DNA of 64,000 bases from Achatina immaculata (Eukaryota > Mollusca > Gastropoda > Stylommatophora > Achatinidae). The notes below the pieces were generated by a model. The model was not told where the DNA came from. It searched no databases and saw only the letters and a list, made by a program, of their open reading frames with translations. Each line of letters starts with the position of its first letter. The first letter of the stretch is position 1. Below, piece by piece: positions 33,573-43,655 of the stretch. The translations under genes and the position numbers were made by a program. The DNA lies in NCBI GenBank assembly GCA_009760885.1, contig CM019700.1, positions 1,250,001-1,314,000 of the forward strand. The letters are read 5' to 3'.

Positions 33573-34548
33573 GTGCTAACTATCTAATAAAAAAAAGCTG
33601 TGCTAACTATCTAATAAACAAAACTTTCGGGACTATTCAGAATAAACAATTAATTGTATTCGGTGTCTGTAAGAGCAGTTTAAGATAACTTTTAAGTTTT
33701 ATGATTCATGGAACATGTAGTCGACATCAAATAGATATTGGAAAAGTTTGTAGTTGTAGGAAGGAGTATAATTTATATTTTTTATACAGGATGCAAGGGT
33801 ATTCCAAAGATGAGCAGCAGAATAACCAAAGCTTTTCTTGTAAAGATCAAGTCTAGGTTTTGGATGACATATGTTGTTCAAGCGTTGACTACACTTTGGG
33901 ATAAATTTAAACAGGTTCCATAGATAGGGCCGTGAATGAATCTGATGTACTAACTTAACTTTGTTGAAGAGGAATCTGCCCTTAAGAGGCAGTATTTTGA
34001 TACGTTTGTGCTGGTTAGTTGTTTGTTCTTGATCTTTGTCACTAATAAGCTTTACTACTCGCTTTTGGAGTGCGCAAAGCCTCTTTGTATTTGACACTGA
34101 GCAACCACCACTGATTGTTGAGCAATAGTCTAAATATGTTTGTATGTGGGATATGTAGTATGTAGTATGTCTTCCTTGTGTCTTGATCGATGAAGTGCTT
34201 AATTTTGGCTAAGTGGTATACTTTTTTGTGCGATGAGTTTTGTTAGACCTTGCACATGAGAGTTCCAGGTCAGATGTTGGTCAGTAATGAGACCTAGTGT
34301 TTTGCGCTCGCTAAGGTTTTCTATCTGTGATGTTTCCGTGCTGAACCGAAGTGTTGTTTTTGCTGCATTTTGTAGTTTCTGTCTTGTTGTTGTGAGCATT
34401 GATTTTGTTTTATCGGTGTTTATAATCATGCCATTGTTTTTGCGCCATCTAATTAAATTGTATAACTCGACCTGAAGAGTTGATTCTTGATTAATACAAT
34501 CGTAGTCACTGGTGTAGACTGTGCAATCATCGGCAAAAAGGTCACAGG

Positions 34549-35132
34549 AAGAGAGAGAGAGAGACAAAGAGCAGCACAGAGAGAGGAGAGAAACTGATAG
34601 AGAGGAGAGGGGAAATAGAGAGAGGAGAGGGAAAGAGAGAGAGAGTGGCAGAGAGGAGAGGAAAAGAGACAGAGAATGACAGGGAGGAGAGGGAAAGAGA
34701 GAGGGTGACAGAGGGAAAGAACAGATGATAGAGGAAAAGAGACAAAGAATGACAGAGAGGAGAGGAAAAGAGAGTGTGATAGAGTGGAAGAATGGAGAGG
34801 GAAAGAGAGAGGGTGACAGAGAGGAGAAGGAAGGAGAGAGAGTGAAAAAGAGGAGAGGGAAGAGAGAGAATGACAGAGGAGAGGGAAAGAGAGAGGGTGG
34901 CAGAGAGGAGAGGGAGAGAGATAGAGTTACAGAGGGGAGGGAGAGAGAGAGAGACAAAGAGCACCACAGAGAGAGGAGAGAGACAGAGAATGATATAGAG
35001 GAGAAGAAGAGAGAAGGATTAACAGAGAGGAGGGAGGGAAACAGTGAGTTACGGAGAGAGAGGAGGGAGAGAGACAGAGTGACAGGAAGAGAGAAGGAGA
35101 GAGATACAGAGAAAAACAGAGACGGGTGAGAG
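34549..35132. repeat. GA-rich array, right half
   Basis: Carries the same higher-order units as 31946-32406. At 34925-34975 it holds an uninterrupted version of the unit that is split by the LINE: 'agttacagaggggagggag' continuing into 'agagagacaaagagca'. Confidence 0.93.
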
Positions 35133-35274
35133 AAAGACATACTGTCATTGATAAATTTTTCGTTTATGTGAATTAACAATGTAGCGTCATTTATACAAGA
35201 ACTGAATTACATAACAGATTCACTTTAAAGATAATATATTCACTTTAAAGAAAAAATACAACCTAAATACGTAA

Positions 35275-35735
35275 CTCAAGAAGAGAAGCAAACACTCAAC
35301 TCGAAAAGAGAAACAAACGCTCAACTCAAGAAGGGAAGCAAACATTCAACTCAAGAAATGAAGCAAACACTCAACTCAAGAATAGAAGCAAACACTCAAC
35401 TCAAGAAAAGAAGCAAACACTCAACTCAAGGAAAGAAACAAACACTCAACTCAAGAAAAGAAGCAAACATTCATCTTAAGAAGAAAACCCAAACACTCAA
35501 CTTTAGAAGAGGAGGAGACACTCAACTCAAATAGAGAAGCAAACACTCAACTCAAGAATAAAAACCCAGACTCTCAACTTTAGAAGAGACGCAAACAATC
35601 AACTTAAAAAGAGAAGAAAACACTCAACTCAAGAAAAAAAAACCACAGACACTCAACTCTAGAAGAGAATCAAACACTCAACTCAAAAAAAAGAGAAGCA
35701 AACACTCAACCCAAACACTCAACCTTAAAATACGT
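35275..35735 (+). repeat. Minisatellite, about 25-bp unit, about 18 copies
   Basis: Units read 'agaagcaaacactcaactca' plus 'agaaa', with indels in the A runs. Confidence 0.95.
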
Positions 35736-36025
35736 CTTCGAATTTGTAGAGCGTTATTTCTGTCGTCATTTTCATTAAAAAAAGTTAATCTCGTACAGAC
35801 ACGTTTCCCAGAACAATAAACGAGTATAAGAGATGCCAGACCACGTTCCTGGCCTTTCTTAACCGAATACAGCAATATCTGGGTTCCGGCCTGTCTCATC
35901 ACTGCCCTGAAAGCAACATACATGAGGCCTGTGGCCTAACTAAAATTATCTTTATCTTTTGTTTTTTTCCTAAACCACGTCTCCAAGTAGCACAAATAAT
36001 AACGTGATGAACGTTTATACAGATT

Positions 36026-36330
36026 TCCCTTCTGTCTGTTTGGCTGGGAGGTTAGGCGCTTGGTCTACTAATCCCGTGGTAGCAGGTTCAAGTCCCAAGG
36101 TACCAGTGCACCAAAAAGGCCCTGGAGTCCGCCCAGCCTCTAAAAAATGGGTGCCAGAGAAATTTGGGAAGGTAAATGAGGGCAGGCGTGATACTGACCT
36201 ACATCAGACTTTCATGTCCCGAAGGTCGTGGAAATACGGGCCTAACACCGTATCCCCGGTGTGCCTTGATGGCTTGGGTTCGGGGATCTTAGCTTTATGT
36301 TCAGACAACTGACTTATGATAAACAAGTTG
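36026..36330 (+). mobile_element. tRNA-derived SINE, family S1, single-unit copy
   Basis: A box-A-like tggctgggagg is followed by box B ggttcaagtcc at about 36087 (matches the consensus GGTTCRANTCC fully). The body includes 'gcccagcctctaaaaaatgg', 'gtgatactgacctacatcag', 'actttcatgtcccgaagg' and 'gcctaacaccgtatccccgg'. It is the unexpanded counterpart of the 49.45-kb copy. Confidence 0.85.
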
Positions 36331-36439
36331 TTGAAAAAAAAGATGACTCATTTATCTCCAGGGCGACCCATAGCTGACATGGTTTCTCACTCACACCGGC
36401 ATAATTAACGGCAGCTGAATTCTGTTTTCCTATTTATCT

Positions 36440-38730
36440 CCTGGACTTTTTTTCCTTCTGTTTTCATGACCACCTGGAGTTTTATACTTCCGTCTTTTTC
36501 TCTTGTTTTCATGGCCAGCTGGAGCTTCATACTTCATCTTTTTTTTGGTCCTGTTTTCAAACCACATGGAGTTTCATACTTCATCTAGTTTTTGTCCTGT
36601 TTTCATGGCCACCTGGAACTTCATAATCATCTAGTTTTCATCCTGTTTTCATGGCCACCTGGGGTTTTATACTTCTTTTTTCCGTCCTGTTTTCATGGCC
36701 ACTTGGAATTTCTTACTTCATCTTTTTTTCTCCTGTTTTCATGACCACCTGGAGTTTTATCCTTCATCTTTTTCTCTTGTTTTCATGGCCACAAGGAGTT
36801 TCATACTTCATCTAGTTTTCATCCTGTCTTCATGGCCACCTAAGCTTCATGCTTCTTCTTTTTTTTCCTCCTATTTTCATGGCCACCTGGAGCATCATAC
36901 TTCATCTAGTTTTCATCCTGTTTTCATGGCCACCTGGAGTTTCATACTTCATCTAGTTTTCATCCTGTTTTCATGATCACCTGGAGTTTCATACTTCATC
37001 TAGTTTTCATCCTGTTTTCATGACCACCTTGAGTTTTATACTTCATCTTTTTCTCCTGTTTTCATGGCCACCTGGAGTTTCATACTTCTTCTGTTTTCTT
37101 CCTGTTTTCATGGTCATCTGAGTTTCATACTTCTTTTTTCCTCTCGTTTTCATGGCCACCTAGAGTTTCATACTTCTTTTTTCCTCCTGTTTTCAGGTCC
37201 ACCTGGAGTTTCATACTCTTCTTTTTTCTCCTGTTTTCACGGCCAGCTGGCCTTTTGTCTTTCAACAACTTTTTTTTCTCCTGTTTTCATGGCCAACTGA
37301 CCTTTCGTCTTGCAACAACTTTTTTCCCTCCTGTTTCCATGACCATCTGACTTTTTATGTTTCAACAACTTTTGTTTCTCCTGTTTCCATGCCAGCTGAC
37401 CTTTTCATGATTCGACAACTTTTTTCTCCTGTTTTCATGGCCACCTGACCTATCGTCTTGCAATAACTTTTCCCCCTCCTGTTTCCATGGGCAGCTGACC
37501 TTTTCATGATTCGACAACTTTTTTTCTCCTGTTTCCATGGCCACCTGACCTTTTCATGTTTCAGCAACTTTTCTGCTGTTTCCATGGCCACCTGATCTTT
37601 TCATGTTTCAGTAACTTTTCTCCTGTTTCCATGGCCACCTGACCTTTTCATGTTTCAGCAACTTTTCTCCTGTTTCCATGGCCACCTGACCTTTTCATGT
37701 TTCAGCAACTTTTCTGCTGTTTCCATGGCCACCTGACCTTTTCATGTTTCAGTAACTTTTCTCCTGTTTCCATGGCCACCTGACCTTTTCATGTTTCAGT
37801 AACTTTTTTCTTGTTTCCATGGCCACCTGACCTTTTCATGTTTCAGTAACTTTTCTCCTGTTTCCATGGCCACCTGACCTTTTCATGTTTCAGTAACTTT
37901 TCTCCTGTTTCCATGGCCAGCTGACCTTTTCATGTTTCAGTAACTTTTCTCCTGTTTCCATGGCCAGCTGACCTTTTCATGTTTCAGTAACTTTTCTCCT
38001 GTTTCCATGGCCACCTGACCTTTTCATGTTTCAGTAACTTTTTTCTTGTTTCCATGGCCACCTGACTTTTCATGTTTCAGTAACTTTTCTCCTGTTTCCA
38101 TGGCCACCTGACCTTTTCATGTTTCAGTAACTTTTCTCCTGTTTCCATGGCCACCTGACCTTTTCATGTTTCAGTAACTTTTCTCCTGTTTCCATGGCCA
38201 CCTGACCTTTTCATGTTTCAGTAACTTTTCTCCTGTTTCCATGGCCACCTGACCTTTTCATGTTTCAGTAACTTTTTTCTTGTTTCCATGGCCACCTGAC
38301 CTTTTCATGTTTCAGTAACTTTTCTCCTGTTTCCATGGCCACCTGACCTTTTCATGTTTCAGTAACTTTTCTCCTGTTTCCATGGCCACCTGACCTTTTC
38401 ATGTTTCATTAACTTTTCTCCTGTTTCCATGGCCACCTGACCTTTCGTGCTTCAAAAATTTTTCCTCCTGTTCCCATTGCCAGTTGGCCTCTCATACTTC
38501 ATCTTTTTTTTTTTCACCTAATGTTTCCTTGGCCAGCTGGTCTCTGATACGTTCGCTTTTTTTCCCCCTGTTTCTTTGGCCAGCTGGCCTCTCATACTTC
38601 AGCTTTTCTTTTTCCTAATGTTTCCTTGGCCAGCTCATCTTTCATGTTTCAACTTTTTTTCCCTCGTGTTTGCATGATCAACTGACCTTTCATACGTCAG
38701 CTTTTCCTGCTCCTGTTTATTTGACGATAT
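36440..38730 (+). repeat. Large minisatellite, 47-bp unit, about 48 copies
   Basis: Units change along the array. The left third has 'ttttcatggccacctggagt' with 'tcatacttcatctag'. The middle (37560-38420) is very uniform, with 'tttccatggccacctgacct' and 'catgtttcagtaactt'. The right end decays. The homogeneous middle points to recent turnover. Confidence 0.95.
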
Positions 38731-39494
38731 GGCCTTTCATACATAAATCCCGACCGACGCTTATAATGACCTTTGACATTTGTTTTCTACGTGATTGGTA
38801 GGGAGTTAGCGAAGGAAGCATTTACTGCGTGCGCATATCTCGCGTGTCTGCGTGCATGTACGAGTATGTGTGAGTATGTGCATGTGCGTGTTTGCGTGTG
38901 CGTGCGCGCACCAGTTTTCTGGAGATTGCGCAATGATCAAACAAATAAATTACTGATGTTGAACGACAACTGATGAATGGCTGTGACTGGGGACTTCTTC
39001 GTCTTGTCATTGACTGGGGATAGGGAAAATGAAGGGTCACCGAGATCGGAGTTTTGTTTGTTGCTTTTTTTTTTCCTTGGACACAAGAAGAGTTTGCGTG
39101 CTCACGCAAGTATTGATGTGTACGTGTTTGAGTTTGTTTGAAAGATGTAAAATATGCACGCGGGTTTGCTGGTTTAAGCTGGTGTCTACGATTTATAGTA
39201 TGTGTGGGAGTACTTTGACAAGACTATAATCTTGTGAAAGTTTTAAAATGTGCGTTTTGCGTTTCTGGACTTAAATACGCAAACTTTATAATATATATCC
39301 TGGTTTCCTGAAATATGACTGTTTGCGAGGTTTATTATACATGTCAGGGTTTGTAAGGTTTATAACATATGTGTGGGTTTGCATATAATAATTTGTTAGT
39401 TTGCCAGATTTGTAGCTTATGTTTGGATTTGTGGACAAGAGTGGATTTGCATACAAGAAAGATGTTTGGCTTTTAAATAAATTGTAAAGCTATA
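38731..39494. other. No gene; GT/GC-rich stretch
   Basis: Positions 38827-38910 are rich in alternating tgtg/gcgc. Nothing coding is recognised. Confidence 0.5.
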
Positions 39495-39838
39495 TAGGGC
39501 GCCAGGACGCTGTCCGTTTTTGGCAGTCCCAGAGCTGACATGCTGGCATCACGGCTAGCGAAACATAGCTGATCAAGACCCTGTCCCACCTCTCCGTTGG
39601 TACCCCCACTACCAGCCTGGCTTGAGGGGGCGGGGATTGCCATGGTCGCCATGGCGGTTAAGTGTGCACCCCCCGCCCCCCCCTTCTTCCAAGCTGCACC
39701 CAGAGACTGAAAAAAATAGACACCGTACTCTCTCCCGAGCCGAAATGATGCTCATATGTCTCAACATCTTCACAGCATCGGCTGCAAAGAGCTCCAGCTC
39801 GCAGTTTCTGGGAGACAGAAATAAAAGAAAATACTGAC
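39495..39838 (+). mobile_element. Element D, short unexpanded reference copy
   Basis: All D blocks occur once: 'gacgctgtccgtttttggca', 'agctgacatgctggcatcac', 'gaaacatagctgatcaagac', 'gtcgccatggcggttaag', a C-rich run, 'agactgaaaaaaatag', 'tctctcccgagccgaaatga', 'gtctcaacatcttcacagc' and 'agctcgcagtttctggga'. The two agctga words are 34 bp apart. No domain is encoded, so the element is probably non-autonomous. Confidence 0.8.
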
Positions 39839-39861
39839 TTTTGTCAGTACTGACCTTCGAA

Positions 39862-40385
39862 TAGCACATTCATTCCTCATTCATGTGACATGACTTTTGC
39901 AGACGTTGTCCCTCTCACAGCCTCCCTGAATGCAGTGCAGTCTTACGTAAGTTGGCCGGTGTCTCGCAATGACGTATTCAGGCTTTCCGTGATGCCCTGA
40001 GTCCACCTGTGTCTCTTTTCTCTTTTGCTGGGCACTATGCCTTCTACTACCAACCTCTCCTAGCTACTGTGTCTCTTGATGTGGCCGAAGTATCTCAGCT
40101 TTCTAATTTTGATGGCGTTAACGAGCCAGTTCTCTGCGGCACCTAATCCCCATCAGTGTCTCTTTATTTGATTTTAGTTCTGTCCATGATATTCTGAGTG
40201 TCCTTCTGTAACATTTCATTTCAAATGCTGTTATTCTCTTTTCTAATGATTTATTAAGCGTCCATGTTTCACATCCGCATGTTGCCCCTGGGATTATGTA
40301 AGCTCTTAGTAAACATAACCTTGTTTTCTTGTTGGTACCTTGCCACATACTCTTCATTTGTAATAGTTTCTGTGATGCAGCTGCT
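39862..40385 (-). mobile_element. RTE-like LINE, F5 family, thumb to 3' end
   Basis: Minus-strand translation gives MKSMWQGTNKKTRLCLLRAY, CGCETWTLNKSLEKRITAFE, MKCYRRTLRISWTELKSNKE, then in another frame KIRKLRYFGHIKRH and a basic block. The end is GAAT-rich (gaatgaggaatgaatg). The family is shared with 26244-26520. Truncated and frameshifted. Confidence 0.85.
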
Positions 40386-40859
40386 TGTCTAATTTTTAGA
40401 ACTCAGCCTTGCCAAAGTCGCCAGACACTAAAACTAGGCACACGTAAGTCTAAACCTTAGAATATTATCGTGTGTGAGCGCAGAATCTCGGAAATTCAGA
40501 GACCGTCATTTTTTTTTTTTGGGTCTCCCTGTTTGCAGAATACATCTATCTCACGTTCCCTGGACTGTCGCAAAGCCCTCGCTGTATGTTGTAATTCCTG
40601 TCCGCCTCGCCTAGTCACAAAACAAATAAGTCTTGTCTCCTTGGGGCTAATCTGAGCTCGTATAAGACAAAGTGGACAAAAAATGTATGGAACACGAAGA
40701 GGACACAGAAAGCTGAGCAGTAAGGCAGGACACGTGAATATAGAAGAAATATGTTAATAAATAAAAGGAAATGCTTTTTGTGTAGCAGAGACAATGACCA
40801 TGAGCGACAACTTATACTATGGGAAAATAGAGAGCAAGAAGCACCCCTGAAAACAGTAA
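40386..40859. other. No gene recognised
   Basis: T run at 40510-40520. No domain seen. Confidence 0.45.
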
Positions 40860-41090
40860 TCCTGTATGTGGCCCACTAGACCCCTGATCTGACGCCTTGT
40901 GGATTTTTCTTGTTGGGGTACATTAAAGACAGTGTTTATGTACCCCCATTTCTCAAAGAATCTGAACATTCCGAAGGAGCGAAATCACAGACCTCACATC
41001 CCCCCGGGAACAACTATGCTAGGAACACACTTATCTGAACATAGTCTTTGTGAGACAGGGAACATAGATCTGATTTCTTTAAAACTATGA
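40860..41090 (+). mobile_element. Degenerate mariner-like transposase C-terminus
   Basis: The plus frame reads PDLTPCGFFLLGYIKDSVYV PPFLKESEH before stops. 'SPDLTPCDFFLWGY-KD-VYVPPLP' is a hallmark near the end of many mariner/IS630-type DDE transposases in animals. Everything upstream is missing and later codons contain stops. A possible matching terminus lies at 42398-42432, beyond the insertions at 41.15-42.31 kb. Confidence 0.6.
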
Positions 41091-41154
41091 CCTACTTCTG
41101 TAGTCCGGAAACCTGTAGCAATCAACACTAATTATAATTGGGTCATGGAGATCG

Positions 41155-42310
41155 TCGGCGCGGGGAAAGTCTGATTGAGACAAGTGAATCCAGGTCGTGA
41201 CAAGCCTGTGGGTCTCTACAACAATGGCTATCAGAATTAGGTAAACAAAACAGAAAGGCCTTACTTTGAACATCAAAAAGACAGAGACTATGGTTATATC
41301 TAGGAAAGAGAATCCACCATCATGCAGTATAAAATTGAACGGAACTATTCTAAAGCAGATGCAGAAATTCAAATACCTTGGAGCAGTAATAACTTCAGAT
41401 GGGAAATGCAGAAGAGAAATTAGGAACAGAATAGGTCAAGCAAAGACTGCATTTCAGAGAATTAGAAACATATTATCCAACACATCCTTATCAATGAATG
41501 TTAGAAAACGAGTCCTAAGATGCTATATTGAACCTATTTTGTTATATGGAAGTGAATCATGGACAATAGGCAAGTCTGCACAAAAATCATTGGAAGCAGC
41601 AGAAATGTGGTTTATTAGAAGAATGTTGCGAATCCCCTGGACAGCAAAAATAACTAATGAAGAATGTATGAGAAAAGCTGGAGAGACAAAAAAAAATCGT
41701 GTCAAAAAAAAAAAAAAGAGACAATGTACTTTAATAGGACATGCAATGAGAAGAGGGGGCATTGAAAATATTATAACAACAGGAAAAATAGAAGGAAGAA
41801 GATCAAGAGGAAGACCAAGAGAAATGATACTGGACAGTCTGACGGGATGGTGTGAGAGGAGATCACAAACTGAGCTGATGGCCTGCATGAAGGATCGTGT
41901 ACCCTGGAGAAGCATAATAGCCAACGCTAGTCGGCACGGCACCTGATGATGATGATGATGATGATGATAAAACAAAACAGAGCCAGTAGACTATAGGTGT
42001 AGGGGAATGGGTATAATTGAAACACTCATTGGATTCCTCATCCCAAAGTCAGAATGTCTCTGCAGAACTGCCTCAGAGCCGTTGGATCTGATGTGGAGAA
42101 GGGGCTTAAGTACAGCCATCAGAGGCTGGAAAACAAAGTTTTGGCCAGGCCAGCCTATACCACTGCCTTCATGGCAGTCCGACCAAGACCACAGTCTGCC
42201 CTAGCAAGGAAAGGTGCTGAAGTCGGAGGCACCCAGCCAGAAGGCGCATCGCAAAAATCAGGGTACCACGCATTATCGCTAAATGCGTAAGAAGAAGAAG
42301 AAGAAGAAAC
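41155..42310 (+). mobile_element. Dispersed element T, interrupted by an RTE copy
   Basis: The first part (41155-41253, with 'gggtctctacaacaatggct') and the second part (41970-42310, with 'agccagtagactataggtg' and 'ggcttaagtacagccatcag') together match the uninterrupted minus-strand copy at 4145-4600. The 3' end is 'gcgtaagaagaagaagaaga'. The break lies at aaacaaaacag. Confidence 0.85.
41254..41969 (+). mobile_element. RTE-type LINE, F2 family, inserted in element T
   Basis: Starts at KGLTLNIKKTETMVIS, downstream of YADD, and keeps an almost complete frame (226 codons, 41266-41946) through FKYLGAVITSDGK, LLYGSESW, RRMLRIPWTAKITNEE, RPREMILDSLTGW and ASRHGT. An A-run change near 41690-41715 alters residues without breaking the frame. 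(GAT)n tail. The duplication aaacaaaacag lies at 41243-41253 and 41970-41980. Confidence 0.95.
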
Positions 42311-42397
42311 ATACCTCACACTGAGACCCTGTAAGGTATGTAAAAAGCATTTAGAATTTCTCTACAAAATAACACACACCTTCTCCATGTGTGGCCT

Positions 42398-42432
42398 TCC
42401 AAAAGTGTGATGGAATTTTTGGAACACCCTGT
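42398..42432 (+). repeat. Possible mariner-type terminal repeat
   Basis: 'ttttggaacaccctgtatg' resembles the terminal inverted repeat of many mariner-like elements. No opposite end was identified with certainty. Confidence 0.4.
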
Positions 42433-42767
42433 ATGTAAATTATGCCGAACTGAAAAGGCATTGTCCAGATAAGATCTAATGGAAGAAATGTGTCTTCATT
42501 TTTCGCTCCAGACAAAAAAAATTGTAACGAACATGAAACAGTTATAAATTGGTGAATGCATTTGATGAGGATATTGTGTTGCTTTTGTTACATAAGTCGT
42601 TTTAGCTTCTATTCTTGTTCAGAAACAACGCAAATTAACATCTTACAAAAAATGAATCAAATAAAGATTGAAAACATTACAAATGCAATAAAGTAGTAAG
42701 CTAAAACAGAAGTACCCTTGCAGTGCCATGCGCACTTTCTAGAGGACATGGTGTTAGCTCTCATATT
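42433..42767. other. No gene recognised
   Basis: Nothing recognised. Confidence 0.5.
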
Positions 42768-43098
42768 GGGGTTGAAGACGCTGTCTGTTTTTGACGTGTT
42801 GACAGCCCGTAGCTGTCATGATTGCGTCAAGGTTGGCAAAATCATAGCTGACAAAGACCCTGCCTCATCTCTTGTTTTGTACTCCAGATAACTGGCTTAG
42901 TCATCCATGATGGTGGATTCTGCAAAAGAAGTATTGCAAACCCCACGCCCCCCCCCCCTTCTGCTCCACTGAGGGACTAAAAGTAACAACAACAAAAACA
43001 ACAACAACAAAACCGCCATAAGTCACTCTCAGTCTGACCCGATACTGCACCTCAACACCATCGGCTGTAAAGAACATCAGCTTCCCAGTTCCAGCGAG
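42768..43098 (+). mobile_element. Element D, unexpanded copy followed by (GTA)n
   Basis: Blocks: 'gacgctgtctgtttttgac', 'tagctgtcatgattgcgtca', 'aaaatcatagctgacaaaga', C run, 'ccactgagggactaaaagta', 'tcagtctgacccgatactg', 'cctcaacaccatcggctgta', 'cttcccagttccagcgagat'. The two tagctg words are 35 bp apart. Confidence 0.8.
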
Positions 43099-43248
43099 AT
43101 GGTAGTAATAATAATAATAGTAGTAGTAGTAGTAGTAGTAGTTGTTGTTGTACTAGTAGTAGTAGTAGTAGTAGTAGTAGTAATAGTAGTATTTGTAGTA
43201 GAAGTAGTAGTAGTAGTAGTTGTTGTTGTTGTTGTAGTACTAGTAGTG

Positions 43249-43293
<45 letters not shown>

Positions 43294-43312
43294 ATAGTAG
43301 TAGTGCTGCTTA
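43099..43312 (+). repeat. (GTA)n / (GTT)n trinucleotide array
   Basis: gtagtagta units with GTT and ATA interruptions directly follow the 3' end of element D. The Val-rich and Thr-rich frames are artefacts. Confidence 0.95.
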
Positions 43313-43329
43313 TATTTTCCTTGATCTGT

Positions 43330-43486
43330 CGACACATGGTAACAGGGCGAAGTTTCCTCCTCAGTTCCAAGAAAAAAAAAATAACATAAGTGCCAGTTTC
43401 TACACCTGCATAATTTGGGACACTCCAGTCAGACGTGGACCATGCCCTCTCAGTGACAGACGAACTCTCTAACCTCTACGCCACTC
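43330..43486 (-). mobile_element. tRNA-derived SINE, type S5
   Basis: On the minus strand, 'tggcgtagagg' matches box A (TRGYNNANNGG) fully. The box B position (ggtccacgtctg) is degraded. The downstream 'cagtttctacacct' complement and 'ttggaactgaggaggaaac' continue like S4. Confidence 0.6.
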
Positions 43487-43655
43487 AGACCCCCCCCCCC
43501 CCCATGTTGTAAACTAATTTGCGGCCATGTGAACATAAACAAATGCATGTATAAATAAAATATGGCTTTTTCGTGTCCTGCCGGTTCAACGCAGTTTTGA
43601 TTCTTAAATATCAAAAACTGATACTTCCGTTATAAATGAGCAGTTGGTGGTTTGA

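Larger units (their letters stand above)
32407..34548 (-). mobile_element. Jockey/CR1-like LINE, 5'-truncated, inserted in a GA array
   Basis: On the minus strand it starts inside the RT at LFADDCTVYTS (catalytic FADD). It continues with LIRWRKNNGMIINTDKTKSM, TLGLITDQHLTWNSHV, a broken HIQTYLDYCSTISGGCSVSN block, then RLCALQKRVVKLI, LPLKGRFLFNKVKLVHQIH and FGYSAAHLWNTL, to a stop near 33699. The two coding parts are in different frames (frameshift near 34200). The 3' end, after a GC hairpin-like 'gggcctgcgggcc', is 'gaaacaaagatcaatcaatc', a (CAAT)n tail. Endonuclease and most of the RT are missing. An RTE copy is nested in its 3' untranslated part. Confidence 0.85.
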
